Under the pieces are notes generated by a model that saw only the letters and a program-made list of their open reading frames with translations, ran no database searches and was not told where the DNA came from. 64,000 bases of DNA from Kribbella albertanoniae (GTDB lineage Bacteria > Actinomycetota > Actinomycetes > Propionibacteriales > Kribbellaceae). The stretch is taken from NCBI RefSeq assembly GCF_004348455.1, contig NZ_SMKA01000002.1, positions 1 through 64,000 on the forward strand, written 5' to 3'. The position numbers and the translations under genes were made by a program. Shown piece by piece: positions 8,801 through 17,471 of this stretch; position 1 is the stretch's first letter; every line of letters starts with the position of its first letter.

Positions 8801-10285
8801 TGCTGCGAGTTCGGAAGGGCTGGCCGCTGCCAGTCTTAGTACCCTTTCCGGCTCTCGAACGGTCGCTCGCGCTGGAGCCGTGCCACTGGCCTGTTCGAGC
8901 ACGACATGTGAGTTGATGCCGCCGAAGCCGAACGCGTTGACCGCCGCCCGGCGAATCGGCTGGTCGGCAGAGGTCTCCCATCGCCGTGCGGTGTCGATGG
9001 TCTCGAAGCGGGTTCGGGACAGTGCTGGATGGGGATCGTCGCAATGCAAGGTGGGCGGCAGCACGCGGTGGTAGACAGCGAGCGCGGCCTTGACCAACCC
9101 CGCGACGCCGGCGGCGGGCATGGTGTGCCCGATCATCGACTTCACCGAGCCGATCACAGCCGGTCGACCGTCCGGGCTTGCTCCGAACACCTCGGCGATC
9201 GTCGCCAGCTCGGCCGTGTCACCTGCCGGAGTCGCGGTTCCATGGGCTTCGAGCAGTCCGATGGATCCGGTGGCTGCCGGGTCGACCCCGGCGGCCTGCC
9301 ACGCCTGGCGCAGGGCACGAACCTGTCCGCCGCTGTCGGGGTTCAGCAGGCTCGAGGTCCGGCCGTCGCTGGCGACTCCGGTTCCGGTGATCACGGCGTA
9401 GATCCGGTCGCCGTCTCGTTCGGCGTCGGCCAGCCGCTTCAGCACCACCACGCCGGTGCCTTCTCCGATCAGCACACCGTCCGCGTCCCGGTGGAACGGC
9501 CGGATGCGTTCGGTCGGCGAGAGCGCGCCAAGCTGGTTGAACACGCTCCACAAGGTGATGTCGTGGCAATGGTGCACACCGCCGGCCAGTACGACGTCGC
9601 AGCGGCCGCTGTCGAGCTCGCGAACCGCATGATCCACAGCCACCAGCGAGGACGCGCACGCGGCATCCACTGTGTACGCCGGGCCCCGGAGGTCGAGGCG
9701 GTTCGCGAGCCGGGACGCGGCGAGGTTCGGGACCAATCCGATCGCGGACTCCGGTGCCTCCGGTCCCAGCTGGTCCGTGAACGCCTGCCGGACTTCCTCG
9801 AGCCGGCCGGCGCCGAGCTCGGGCATCAGTTCGCCCAGCGTGCGGACCAGTTGGCTCGCCGTCCGGACCCGCTGGTCGAGACGCACCAGCCCCGGAGTGA
9901 GGTAGCCGCCGCGGCCGAGGATCACTCCGATCCGCTGCCGGTCGATCGGAAGCCGTTGGTCTCCACCGGCATCCTTGATCGCCTGGTCCGCGACGTGCAG
10001 GGCGATCAGCTGATCGGGTTCGGTCCCGGGTACGGAGTTCGGCATGATCCCGAAGCCGGTGGCATCCACCTCGGCGTCGACGAAGCCGCCACGCCTGCAG
10101 TAGATCCGGTCGGCCCGGCGATCCCCACCGGCCGGCTCGTAGTACGCACCGTCCCAGCGGCCGGCCGGGACGTCGGTGATCGCGTCGGCACCCTGGACCA
10201 GGTTTCGCCAGTACGTCGCGAGGTCCGGCGCGCCGGGAAGGAGTACCGACATCCCGACGATCGCGACCGGCGCGGAACTCGTCAC
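5867..10285 (-). CDS. PUFA/enediyne-like polyketide synthase KS-AT-DH-PPTase
   Basis: 1472 residues. KS at 1-465 with Cys210 in VDAACASSL, His348 in EAHGTATPAGD and His387 in KSMIGHTMPAAG. AT at about 560-850 with Ser635 in GHSVGE and His736. A low-complexity stretch at 870-960 resembles a worn carrier domain (see findings). DH hot-dog pair at about 970-1220: His979 in LLDHCFF, FHGPQFQG near 1102-1109 and Asp1136 in LLDNVGQV. Sfp-type 4'-phosphopantetheinyl transferase at 1250-1472 with GIDVEEI and WTAKEAVAK. Fused PPTases are known from enediyne and some PUFA synthases. The ATG overlaps the stop of the first synthase protein (ATGA), so the two are made as a pair. It supplies chain elongation, dehydration and carrier activation. 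Confidence 0.95.
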   Translation of the reverse strand: MTSSAPVAIVGMSVLLPGAPDLATYWRNLVQGADAITDVPAGRWDGAYYEPAGGDRRADRIYCRRGGFVDAEVDATGFGIMPNSVPGTEPDQLIALHVADQAIKDAGGDQRLPIDRQRIGVILGRGGYLTPGLVRLDQRVRTASQLVRTLGELMPELGAGRLEEVRQAFTDQLGPEAPESAIGLVPNLAASRLANRLDLRGPAYTVDAACASSLVAVDHAVRELDSGRCDVVLAGGVHHCHDITLWSVFNQLGALSPTERIRPFHRDADGVLIGEGTGVVVLKRLADAERDGDRIYAVITGTGVASDGRTSSLLNPDSGGQVRALRQAWQAAGVDPAATGSIGLLEAHGTATPAGDTAELATIAEVFGASPDGRPAVIGSVKSMIGHTMPAAGVAGLVKAALAVYHRVLPPTLHCDDPHPALSRTRFETIDTARRWETSADQPIRRAAVNAFGFGGINSHVVLEQASGTAPARATVREPERVLRLAAASPSELAALLDTDDSAVLAASLEETARTPGRSRLGIVDPTGKRLALARKAVAKGRAWRGRNDIWFAPDPLLGPGGGKLAFVFPGLEAEFTPQVDELAAHFGLPWPESMATIEVGDVGRHGTGVLQLGRLLDAALRKLGVTPDALAGHSVGEWTAMACGGIHAEEEVDQLLAAFDPDALRVPGLAFAVIGAPAARVLDVLEGQQEVVLSHDNAPNQSMICGPSVAVDNLVHRFRADGVIAQVLPFQSGFHTPMLAPYLGPIQAAAESYPLHPQKLPIWSATTASEYPAARDEVRELFVRHLLEPVRFRPMIEAMYAAGFRAFLQLGTGQLGSLISDTLRGQDHLVIATQTAQRDGLAQLHRVMTGLWADGAEPEVTTLPVTPARSPVPARPAVRLDLGGALISLDQGDRRRLSAMLTATRPSSFDGTSTLDDLGTSSPLAAELSALMKETAGVAAELVAAGAPARRRLPAQPPTAVPRVLRVSVATMPYLLDHCFFEQKPGWPDDADRWPVVPATTVISHLMDFAERSSPGNHAVAVHDVRLNKWITAIPDVDVPVELQSDGAGRVAVSLGDYSRAVVELAPAYSLDVPARWQFAAEEEHRPALTAAELYTERWMFHGPQFQGVTELSAIGSAHVRGVLTTPAAPGALLDNVGQVLGYWIMSRLPDRTTVFPVGMGRIRFFGPHPPPGRQVECLVKITSVTDTTLEADMQLVVGGRVWAEFEGWRDRRFDSNPRIRSVDQHPGRNTLSDLQPGGWTIVHEQWPDLATRELIMRNQLGGVERQQYADQPPAGRRQWLLGRIAAKDAARRWMWNSVADDIYPAEIQVHNDAVGRPHLQGVHGRTLPDLTVSISHSGQIGVAIARPGPCGIDVEEITDRPRSTYEFALGPDERALLSACVTSSGESEAVWFARFWTAKEAVAKSLGTGLLGAPQKFKVIDAAPNRLIVAVGGRDHLARCTFVTNPPGRGDRRYVVAWTAEHEQELGNEY

Positions 10286-13200
10286 CAGCCCGATCCGCTG
10301 TAAACCACCGCGGCGGTGGACTCGTTGCCCCAGGCAAGTTCACGGAGCAGTGCCGGGGTGCCCTCGTCGGGGTCGATGAGCTCGATGCCGCGGGCGGCGT
10401 AGGACCGCATCAGCTCGGGGGTCACCATTCCGTTGTTCGTGCCGGTCGGTGCCCACGGCCCCCAATGGATGGTGATCCCGCGCCGGCCGCCCGGCTTGGA
10501 CCAACGGCGACCCAGCTGCTCGAGGGCATCGTTGGCGCTGGCATAGTCGATCTGGCCGCGGCTGCCCAAAGCCGCCGCGATGCTGCCGAACAGTACGGCG
10601 AACCGCGGTCCGGCCTGCAACTCCTCGGTGGCGGCGAGCAGGGTCTGGGCGCCGTCGACCTTGGTCCGGTACACAGTGGAGAAGGAAGCCGTCGTCTTGT
10701 CGGCGATCAGCTTGTCCTCGATCACGCCGGCCGCATAGATGATGCCGTCCAGCCGGCCGTGCTCGGCGTCGATCTCCTTGACGGCGCTCCGGATCGCTTC
10801 GCTGTCGAGCATGTCGACCGAGCGGTACCGGACCTGGCTGCCCAGTTCGCTGACTTGGCTGATCGTTGCGCGGATCTCGCGGACGGACATGATGCCGGCG
10901 ATCGTCCGCTCGATCTCGGCGGGTACCCGCATCCCGCGGGCGATCAGGGCCGATCGGACTTCGCCTTCGCTGGTGGCCGCGGCGGTGTCCGGCTCTTCCG
11001 GCTCCGACGGCAGCGCCGTACGGCCGAAGAGCTCGATGCGGCAACGGCTGGCGGCCGCCAGAGTGGCCGCGAAACGTGCTCCGATGCCTTTGGCCCCGCC
11101 GACCAGCAGGACCACCGAGTTGCGGTCCAGCCCGATCGCGGATGCCTCAGCGGCGCCATCTGCGGCCGGCCCGGCGCCGGTGCTACCGAGCAGGCCCAGT
11201 CCTGTCTCCTGCAGTCGGAGGCCGCGCCTGGCATCGCCGGTCCGCAAGACGACAGGTTCGCGGTCCACCGCGGACAGCTCAGCGATCAGGCCATCGGCGA
11301 TCGTCTCCGGAGTTGTGCCGGTGCCAGGTTCGACCACTCTGGCGATGAGCTCGGGATACTCCCGCGACACGGTGCGGAAGAATCCGCGCAGGCCGAGGGC
11401 CGGGCCGGCTGCGATCAGCCAGCGGGGCGAGGCGGCGAGGACGGCTTGGAACGTCGGGAAGGCGTCCGGCAACAACGGCGAGGCATCGCCGTCGAGATAG
11501 AAGGCGCCGTCGAGGTTGTCGATCGACGGCATGTCGGCAGCGGGAACAATGGTCGGCTGCGCGCCGAGGGCAGTCAGTTTGCCGGCCAGCACGGCAGCCA
11601 GTTCGCCTTCGCCGATCAGCAGGAACCGGCGGCCGGCCAGGTCGTGCGGCGCTGACGCGGCCGGCAGGTCGAACTCCTGGTGCACGAATCGCTTCGGCGC
11701 GACGATCGTGGCCGACTCGAGTTCAGCCACGACGGTTTCGTCCTCGGCGGGGCGCTGGGTGCCGAGGATCAGATCGGTGATGCCGGCGGCGGTGCGGGCC
11801 TGGGACAGTTCCTCGAGATCGCCGTCCGCGGGAAGCCCCAGGCGGGTCGCGAGCTCTCCCGCGATCTCCGCCCGCTTGATCGAGTCGACACTCAGGTCCG
11901 CCTCCAGATCGAGGTCCGGATCGATCATGTCCACCGGGTAGCCGGTGCGCTCCGCGATCACCGTCAGCACCATGGAACGCACAGCCGACTCATCCAGGAC
12001 AGAATCGTTCAGCACGGGCTCGGTCACGGCCACATCGGTCATGGAGGGCTCGGACAGGACCGGCGTGGTCATCACGATCGGCGCCGGCTCGATCGCCTGG
12101 ACGGTGACGGTGGTCACCGGGCGCTCGGCGGAGGTCGCGCCGAGATAGCCGAGCATGACGTCGCGTTGGGCCGCGATCATGTCGCGGCTGGTGCGGAGGA
12201 AGTCCGCGATCAGGGGATCCGGTCCGGGGTTGTCGTTCGGCATTGCGGGCTCCAAGGCGGTGGGGACCTGAACTCGATGAGCGGGGTGGAGGGCACCGGC
12301 CGGGATGAGGCCGGCTGCTGTGCGGACCAGGTGCCCGTCGACGGTCCACCCAGCTCGCTTGGGGCGGGCCGCGTGTACGGCGTCGACCGCGTCCCGACCG
12401 TGGAACAGCCAGCTCGTGCGGACGTCCACCCCGGAAACGGCCAGCTGGGCGAGTGCCGCCAGGAAGCCGGGCAATCCGGTACGTCGTTTGCCTTCCAGGG
12501 CGACCGTTTGGTGTGCGCGGTCACCGAGGATCGAGCCGACCAGTCTGGTCAGCACCGATCCAGGGCCGGCTTCGACGAACACCCGCGCGCCCGCGCCGTA
12601 CATGGCCTCGATCTGGTCGACGAAACCGACCGGCGCGCCGATCTGGGCCGCGAGCTCCGCGCGGATCTCCGAAGGGTGCGAGGGGTAGACGCCGGCGGTT
12701 CGGTTCGACCACACCGGCACCTCCGGAGCCGAGACGGTGACTGAGTCGAGTACCCCGGCGAACTCGTCTCCGGCCGCCGCGACCAGCGGACTGTGGAAGG
12801 CGCACGCCACGGGGATTCGCTTGGCGCCGACACCGGCGGTGCGCAACTGCTCAACCGCGCGCTCCACGCCTTCGGTCGTGCCTGAGATCACGGTCTGCTT
12901 GGCAGAGTTGCGGTTGGCGATGACCACAGCGCCGTCCAGCCCGGCCGCCGACAACGCTTTGGCCACCTGTGGGGCATCGGCAGCGACTGCGGCCATCGTC
13001 CCGGGATCGCCCGAACCTGTCGCACCGAGGATGGCTTCGGCCCGGGCACTGCTGCACCTCAGTAGTGCTTCGGGGCTCAGCGCGCCCGCGGCCGTGAGCG
13101 CGACCAGCTCACCGTAGCTGTGCCCGGCCATCATCGATGGGCGGATGCCTGATCGGCGGAGCAGGTGATGCGCCGCCAGTCCCACGATGCCGAGCGCCGG

Positions 13201-16200
13201 CTGGGCCACCCGGGTGTCGGTGATTCGGGCGACCTGATCTGCCCGGCCGTGTTCGTCGAACGACAGGGGTGGGAAGAGCGCCGCGGCCGTCGTCGGGTCA
13301 CCCATCCGCAGATAGCGCTGCAGCTCGGGGAACGCGACGAAGAGGTCTGCGAACATGCCGTGGCGCTGGCTTCCCTGGCCAGGAAAGAGCAGCGCGACGT
13401 CGCCTGGGGTTTCGCTGGACTCACCGCGCCAGATCCCGGCATCGGGCGCGTGCTCTCCGCTGATGGCACGCCGGAGCAGGGTGATCAGTTCGCCGGTATC
13501 GCCGGCGAGCAGCGCGATCTGCGTCCCCGCCGTACGGGCAGCGGCGAGATCGTAGCGACGGGATGCGCTGAGGGCGAGATCCCGCAACCGCCACGGCTGG
13601 TTGTCGCCACTGTCTGCCTCGGCGAGCGTGAGCAGTTCTTCGGCGTGCTTCACCGTGCGGAAGGCGAACAACTCGACCGGCCACTGGTCCAACGTCTGCT
13701 CCGGTGGCGGCGCCGCGTCGTACGCGCTGAGGACGACATGGAAGTTGGTGCCGCCGAAGCCGAAGGCACTCACTCCCGCGACCCGGTCGGCCGGCGATGC
13801 CGCCCAGGGGATGGCTGAACTGTGGAAGACGAAAGGGCTGGTCTGCGCATCCCAAGCAGGGTTCGGCTTCTGGAGGTGCAGCGTCGGCGGTTTGACGCCG
13901 GTGTGCAGCGCGAGTGCGGCCTTGATCAGGCCCGCAAGTCCGGCGGCACACTTGGTGTGGCCGATCTGCGACTTCACCGAGCCGAGGGCGCAGTTGCCCG
14001 CCTGTGCGCCGGCCTCGGTGAACACCTTGGTCAGCGTCGTCAGCTCGGTACGGTCGCCGACGACCGTGCCGGTGCCATGTGCCTCCAGCAGCCCGACCTC
14101 GGCCGGTGAAACACCGGCATTGAGGTAGGCGCGCTCGAGAGCGCTGCGCTGCCCCTCCGGCCGGGGTGCGGTCAGGCCGAGCGATCGGCCGTCGCTCGCA
14201 CTGCCGACTCCCTTGATGACGGCGTAGACCCGATCGCCATCGCGCTCGGCGTCTGCGAGCCGCTTCAGTGCCACGCAGGCGACGCCTTCGCCCAGTGCGA
14301 TCCCGTCGGCCGACTCGTCGAACGTGGCCGAGCGGCCCGTCGGCGAAAGTGCGTGCACCGACGCGAAGAGGAGGTAGTCGTTGATGCCGTTGTGCAGATC
14401 GGCGCCCCCGCACAGAACGAGGTCGCTGGTACCGGTCGTCAGTTCCTTGCAGGCAACGTCGACCGCTGTCAGGGACGACGCACACGCGGCGTCGACGGTG
14501 TAGTTCGCACCGCCCAGATCGAGTCGGTTGGCGACACGACCGGCGATGACGTTGGCCAGCAGGCCGGGGAAGCTGTCCTCGGTGAGCGTCGGCAGTTGCC
14601 TGTCCAGACTCTCCGGTACTTCACCGAAGTACGCCGGGAGCACGGTCCGCAGAGTTGTCGCGTTGGACAGGTCGCTGCCGGCCTCCGCGCCGAAGACGAC
14701 CGAGGTCCTTGACCTGTCGAAGTCCCGGGACTCGTAGCCTGCATCGACGAGCGCCCGGTGTGCGGCCTCGAGTGCGAGGAGCTGGACCGGCTCGATGCTG
14801 GCCAATGAGGTGGGCGGGATCCCGTAGCGCAGCGGGTCGAACGGGATCTCCGGCAGGAAGCCGCCCCAGCGCGATGGCGTGCGGTCCCCGTCGCCGTCCG
14901 GTGCGTAGTACACGGACTGGTCCCAGCGCTGTGCCGGGACCTCGGTGACCGAGTCCGTGCCGGACAGGATGTTCGTCCAGAAGGCCGCGAGGTCCGGAGC
15001 CTGCGGGAACATGCAGGACATCCCGACGATGGCGATGTCCAGCGGAGCCGGCCCGGTCGTCTCGGGAGTGGCGTCCAGACCCAGGTCCCGCCGTAGCTCG
15101 GTCGCCCGGTCCGCAAGGAACTCGTCCGCGCCGACGCTGACCGACCTGTGCAGGTCGGCGATCGTGGTGCTGGTCGACCGCAGTACGGCGACTTCGCCGG
15201 CCATGAACATGCCTTCGGCCCGCGCTTGCGTCTCATCCACCGTGCGGAGCTCGTCGCCGACGCGCTCGATGCCCTTGCTGGCGAGACGGAGCCTGCCGAC
15301 ATTGAGCTGCTCGAGTTGCTCCCAGACCTCTCGGCTCGGCACGTCACGAGCCTGCAGATCCCGCTTGATGGCGGCGTACTCGTCGGTGAACGGGCTGCTG
15401 ACGCACCTGGTTGCATGTCCCGGCGCGGTCTCGAGCAGGTCGGTGCGCTCGGCGGCGAGAACCTGTTGCTGGAAGAGGGGAAGTACGGCGCCGGCTTCGA
15501 CGGCTTCGGAGGTGAGCAGGTATGCCGTCCCCATCAGCACGCCGACGGCGGAACCGGCAGCCGTCAGCGGGGCCGCCATCGCCGCGACCATGGCGGCCGA
15601 GCGTTCGTCGTGCACGCCACCGGCGAACAACAACTGAAGGTCGGCGGCATCCTTGCTGGTGGCAAGGAAGTCCTCGATGACCCCGATCTGCGCCTCCCAC
15701 AGCGGGAAGCTGTTGCGGGGGCCGACGTGCCCGCCACACTCCGCGCCCTCGAAGACGAACTTGCGGGCGCCGGACCGGAGGAACTGCTTGAGCAGGCCGG
15801 GGGAGGGGACGTGCAGGAAGGCCGAGATGCCGACTTCTTCGAGGGCGGCGGCTTGGGCCGGCTTTCCGCCCGCGATGATCGCGTGCGACGGTCTGACCGC
15901 ACGGATCACGTCCATCTGGGCTGCCTTGACCTCCTCGGCTGCGAAGCCGAGCACGCCGACGCCCCAGGGTGCGCCGGCCAGCGCGTCCCTGGTCGCTTCC
16001 AGTAGTGCGCGTGTCTGTTCCGGCCCGGACAGAGCCAAGGCGATGAACGGCAGGCCACCCTCGCCGGACACTGCCGCTGCGAAATTCGGCTGATCGCTGA
16101 CCCTGGTCATCGGGCCCTGAACCACCGGTATCCCCGACAGCCCCGCCGGTTCGGCGGCGTCAACGATGGCCAGTACGGCGTCCCGCACGCCACGTACAGC

Positions 16201-16995
16201 AGCGCCGACCGTGCTCCAGGCGGCCTGGAATCGCGCGGCCAGGAAGACATCCTGGCCGACCGGCAGTGGCGGCCCGTCGAGCGCGACGCCGGGCCGCGAC
16301 AGTACGCGTCGTCCATCGATGAGCGTGGTCTCGGAGCCGTCGAGTGCACTGATGGCACTGGTGATCTCCACTGGCAGATCGGCCTCGGCGAGCAAGGCCA
16401 ACTGGGTATCGAGGACGACGCCGGCCGCGCCACCCGCGACAGCGGCCGCCGCAGTGCGTGGTCCGATGCCGCCGCAGGCCCAGATCGGTAGGGCGATCTG
16501 TTCGTCGGCGAGCAGACGCTGCAGCAGCACGAAGGTGCTCAGCTCGCCAACCCTGCCGCCGGCCTCGTTGCCTCGGGCAATCAGACCGTGGGCGCCCGCG
16601 TGGGCCGCGCGCTTGGCCTCGTCGGCATCGGTGACCTCGACCAGCACCCGGCGTCCGGGGAAGTCGGCCGGCGCAGGGCCGGCCGCCGACCAATCCGCCA
16701 GCAGGACTGTGCCCACGCCGGCAGGCAGGTCCGCAGCGGTGAAGGCTGACCCGGCCAGCCGGACGCCGAATGACGTGCTCGTCCACTCGTTGACCAGGGC
16801 AAGCTCTTCGCGCGCCTTCCGGTCGGAGCTGGTGAGATCGAGGACGCCGAGACAGCCGGCGCGCAGCGCGGCGACGACGAACCTGGCGGACGGCCGGGAG
16901 AACGGGGTCATGGCGAGGACGAGGTCCGCTACGGCAGGACCAAAGTCTTTGTCGACAGCAACTAAAGAATCTTGGGACGAATTTGCGGCACGCAT
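10282..16995 (-). CDS. PUFA-type synthase: PfaD-like ER-KS-AT-ACP-KR
   Basis: 2237 residues from ATG 16995 (GGGAG five bases upstream; the GTG at 17007 lies upstream of that site and is less likely). Residues 20-600 hold nitronate-monooxygenase/PfaD-like flavin barrels, the second with GAECGGHVGPRNSFPLWEAQ. KS about 650-1095: Cys838 in DAACASSL, His973 in EAHGTGTVVGD, His1013 in KSQIGHTKCAAG. AT about 1200-1520: GHSYGE. One ACP near 1675-1745 with DLSVDSIKRAEI, the signature of PfaA-type ACPs. KR about 1780-2237: GGAKGIG and Tyr2151 in DYASAND. Together with the next protein it has every activity for full reduction. Residue numbers are approximate. PfaD is normally a separate gene; here it is the N-terminal domain. 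Confidence 0.95.
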   Translation of the reverse strand: MRAANSSQDSLVAVDKDFGPAVADLVLAMTPFSRPSARFVVAALRAGCLGVLDLTSSDRKAREELALVNEWTSTSFGVRLAGSAFTAADLPAGVGTVLLADWSAAGPAPADFPGRRVLVEVTDADEAKRAAHAGAHGLIARGNEAGGRVGELSTFVLLQRLLADEQIALPIWACGGIGPRTAAAAVAGGAAGVVLDTQLALLAEADLPVEITSAISALDGSETTLIDGRRVLSRPGVALDGPPLPVGQDVFLAARFQAAWSTVGAAVRGVRDAVLAIVDAAEPAGLSGIPVVQGPMTRVSDQPNFAAAVSGEGGLPFIALALSGPEQTRALLEATRDALAGAPWGVGVLGFAAEEVKAAQMDVIRAVRPSHAIIAGGKPAQAAALEEVGISAFLHVPSPGLLKQFLRSGARKFVFEGAECGGHVGPRNSFPLWEAQIGVIEDFLATSKDAADLQLLFAGGVHDERSAAMVAAMAAPLTAAGSAVGVLMGTAYLLTSEAVEAGAVLPLFQQQVLAAERTDLLETAPGHATRCVSSPFTDEYAAIKRDLQARDVPSREVWEQLEQLNVGRLRLASKGIERVGDELRTVDETQARAEGMFMAGEVAVLRSTSTTIADLHRSVSVGADEFLADRATELRRDLGLDATPETTGPAPLDIAIVGMSCMFPQAPDLAAFWTNILSGTDSVTEVPAQRWDQSVYYAPDGDGDRTPSRWGGFLPEIPFDPLRYGIPPTSLASIEPVQLLALEAAHRALVDAGYESRDFDRSRTSVVFGAEAGSDLSNATTLRTVLPAYFGEVPESLDRQLPTLTEDSFPGLLANVIAGRVANRLDLGGANYTVDAACASSLTAVDVACKELTTGTSDLVLCGGADLHNGINDYLLFASVHALSPTGRSATFDESADGIALGEGVACVALKRLADAERDGDRVYAVIKGVGSASDGRSLGLTAPRPEGQRSALERAYLNAGVSPAEVGLLEAHGTGTVVGDRTELTTLTKVFTEAGAQAGNCALGSVKSQIGHTKCAAGLAGLIKAALALHTGVKPPTLHLQKPNPAWDAQTSPFVFHSSAIPWAASPADRVAGVSAFGFGGTNFHVVLSAYDAAPPPEQTLDQWPVELFAFRTVKHAEELLTLAEADSGDNQPWRLRDLALSASRRYDLAAARTAGTQIALLAGDTGELITLLRRAISGEHAPDAGIWRGESSETPGDVALLFPGQGSQRHGMFADLFVAFPELQRYLRMGDPTTAAALFPPLSFDEHGRADQVARITDTRVAQPALGIVGLAAHHLLRRSGIRPSMMAGHSYGELVALTAAGALSPEALLRCSSARAEAILGATGSGDPGTMAAVAADAPQVAKALSAAGLDGAVVIANRNSAKQTVISGTTEGVERAVEQLRTAGVGAKRIPVACAFHSPLVAAAGDEFAGVLDSVTVSAPEVPVWSNRTAGVYPSHPSEIRAELAAQIGAPVGFVDQIEAMYGAGARVFVEAGPGSVLTRLVGSILGDRAHQTVALEGKRRTGLPGFLAALAQLAVSGVDVRTSWLFHGRDAVDAVHAARPKRAGWTVDGHLVRTAAGLIPAGALHPAHRVQVPTALEPAMPNDNPGPDPLIADFLRTSRDMIAAQRDVMLGYLGATSAERPVTTVTVQAIEPAPIVMTTPVLSEPSMTDVAVTEPVLNDSVLDESAVRSMVLTVIAERTGYPVDMIDPDLDLEADLSVDSIKRAEIAGELATRLGLPADGDLEELSQARTAAGITDLILGTQRPAEDETVVAELESATIVAPKRFVHQEFDLPAASAPHDLAGRRFLLIGEGELAAVLAGKLTALGAQPTIVPAADMPSIDNLDGAFYLDGDASPLLPDAFPTFQAVLAASPRWLIAAGPALGLRGFFRTVSREYPELIARVVEPGTGTTPETIADGLIAELSAVDREPVVLRTGDARRGLRLQETGLGLLGSTGAGPAADGAAEASAIGLDRNSVVLLVGGAKGIGARFAATLAAASRCRIELFGRTALPSEPEEPDTAAATSEGEVRSALIARGMRVPAEIERTIAGIMSVREIRATISQVSELGSQVRYRSVDMLDSEAIRSAVKEIDAEHGRLDGIIYAAGVIEDKLIADKTTASFSTVYRTKVDGAQTLLAATEELQAGPRFAVLFGSIAAALGSRGQIDYASANDALEQLGRRWSKPGGRRGITIHWGPWAPTGTNNGMVTPELMRSYAARGIELIDPDEGTPALLRELAWGNESTAAVVYSGSGW

Positions 16996-17464
16996 CTGTG
17001 CTCCCACTGACCGGGCGAATGAACAGCGATGACTTACCTAAGCGTTTGATCACCGATCCGTCAATCGATCTCACCGGGAGTATCAAGGATCGAGCGAACG
17101 TAACTTCGCTGACATATGCCCCGAGATATGTCGCGCGAACTCGGGGCGTGCCAGATTGCCCAGACGTTAACTCGGCAAGGGATTGGCTTGCTCCTGCTGA
17201 ACAGGAGCGTAGCCACGGTGCTGCGCAAATTTCCATCGAAAGTCTATTAAGTCACGTGTTTTAGATCGTCAAAGCAAGGTGCTCCCGTGGTGCGCATCGC
17301 AGCTGGTCGTTGCCAGCGGCCCCGACTGGTACGTCGGTAAAGTGCAATGACCTGCGCCCGCCGGACGGCAGGTGAGATCGACGCCCTGGCGTCGATGGGT
17401 CGAACCCACCGTCGGCCGGCCGTCGACGCCGACTCTAGGCCTTTACTCGCGTATAGTGCAATAT
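16996..17464. promoter_or_regulatory. Divergent control region of the synthase operon and tetR
   Basis: 469 bp, AT-richer than its neighbours, with no convincing gene (the small antisense frame at 17247-17516 has no ribosome binding site and overlaps the TetR gene). It contains interlocked inverted repeats at 17111-17147 and two copies of AGTGCAAT (17341-17348 and 17455-17462), the second being one arm of the TetR-type palindrome. It must hold the promoter of the whole biosynthetic operon. Confidence 0.7.
17111..17147. repeat. Interlocked inverted repeats (possible pseudoknot or double operator)
   Basis: GACATAT (17111-17117) pairs with ATATGTC (17126-17132); the 8-base spacer GCCCCGAG (17118-17125) itself pairs perfectly with CTCGGGGC (17140-17147). 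The order A-B-A'-B' is that of an H-type pseudoknot if transcribed, or of two overlapping operators in DNA. It lies about 115 bp upstream of the synthase start codon. Confidence 0.6.
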
Positions 17465-17471
17465 ATGCACT
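17455..17471. promoter_or_regulatory. TetR-type operator over -10 and start codon
   Basis: AGTGCA-N5-TGCACT, perfect 6-bp arms. It overlaps a -10-like TATAGT at 17452-17457 and the ATG of the TetR gene at 17465, exactly where an autorepressor would act. A half site recurs at 17341. Confidence 0.65.

Noticed and set aside
5867..16995. Enediyne-type polyketide synthase
   Set aside because: A fused PPTase is shared with PksE, but KR and DH are on separate chains, a PfaD-like ER is present, the ACP motif is PfaA-like and no enediyne partner genes are nearby.
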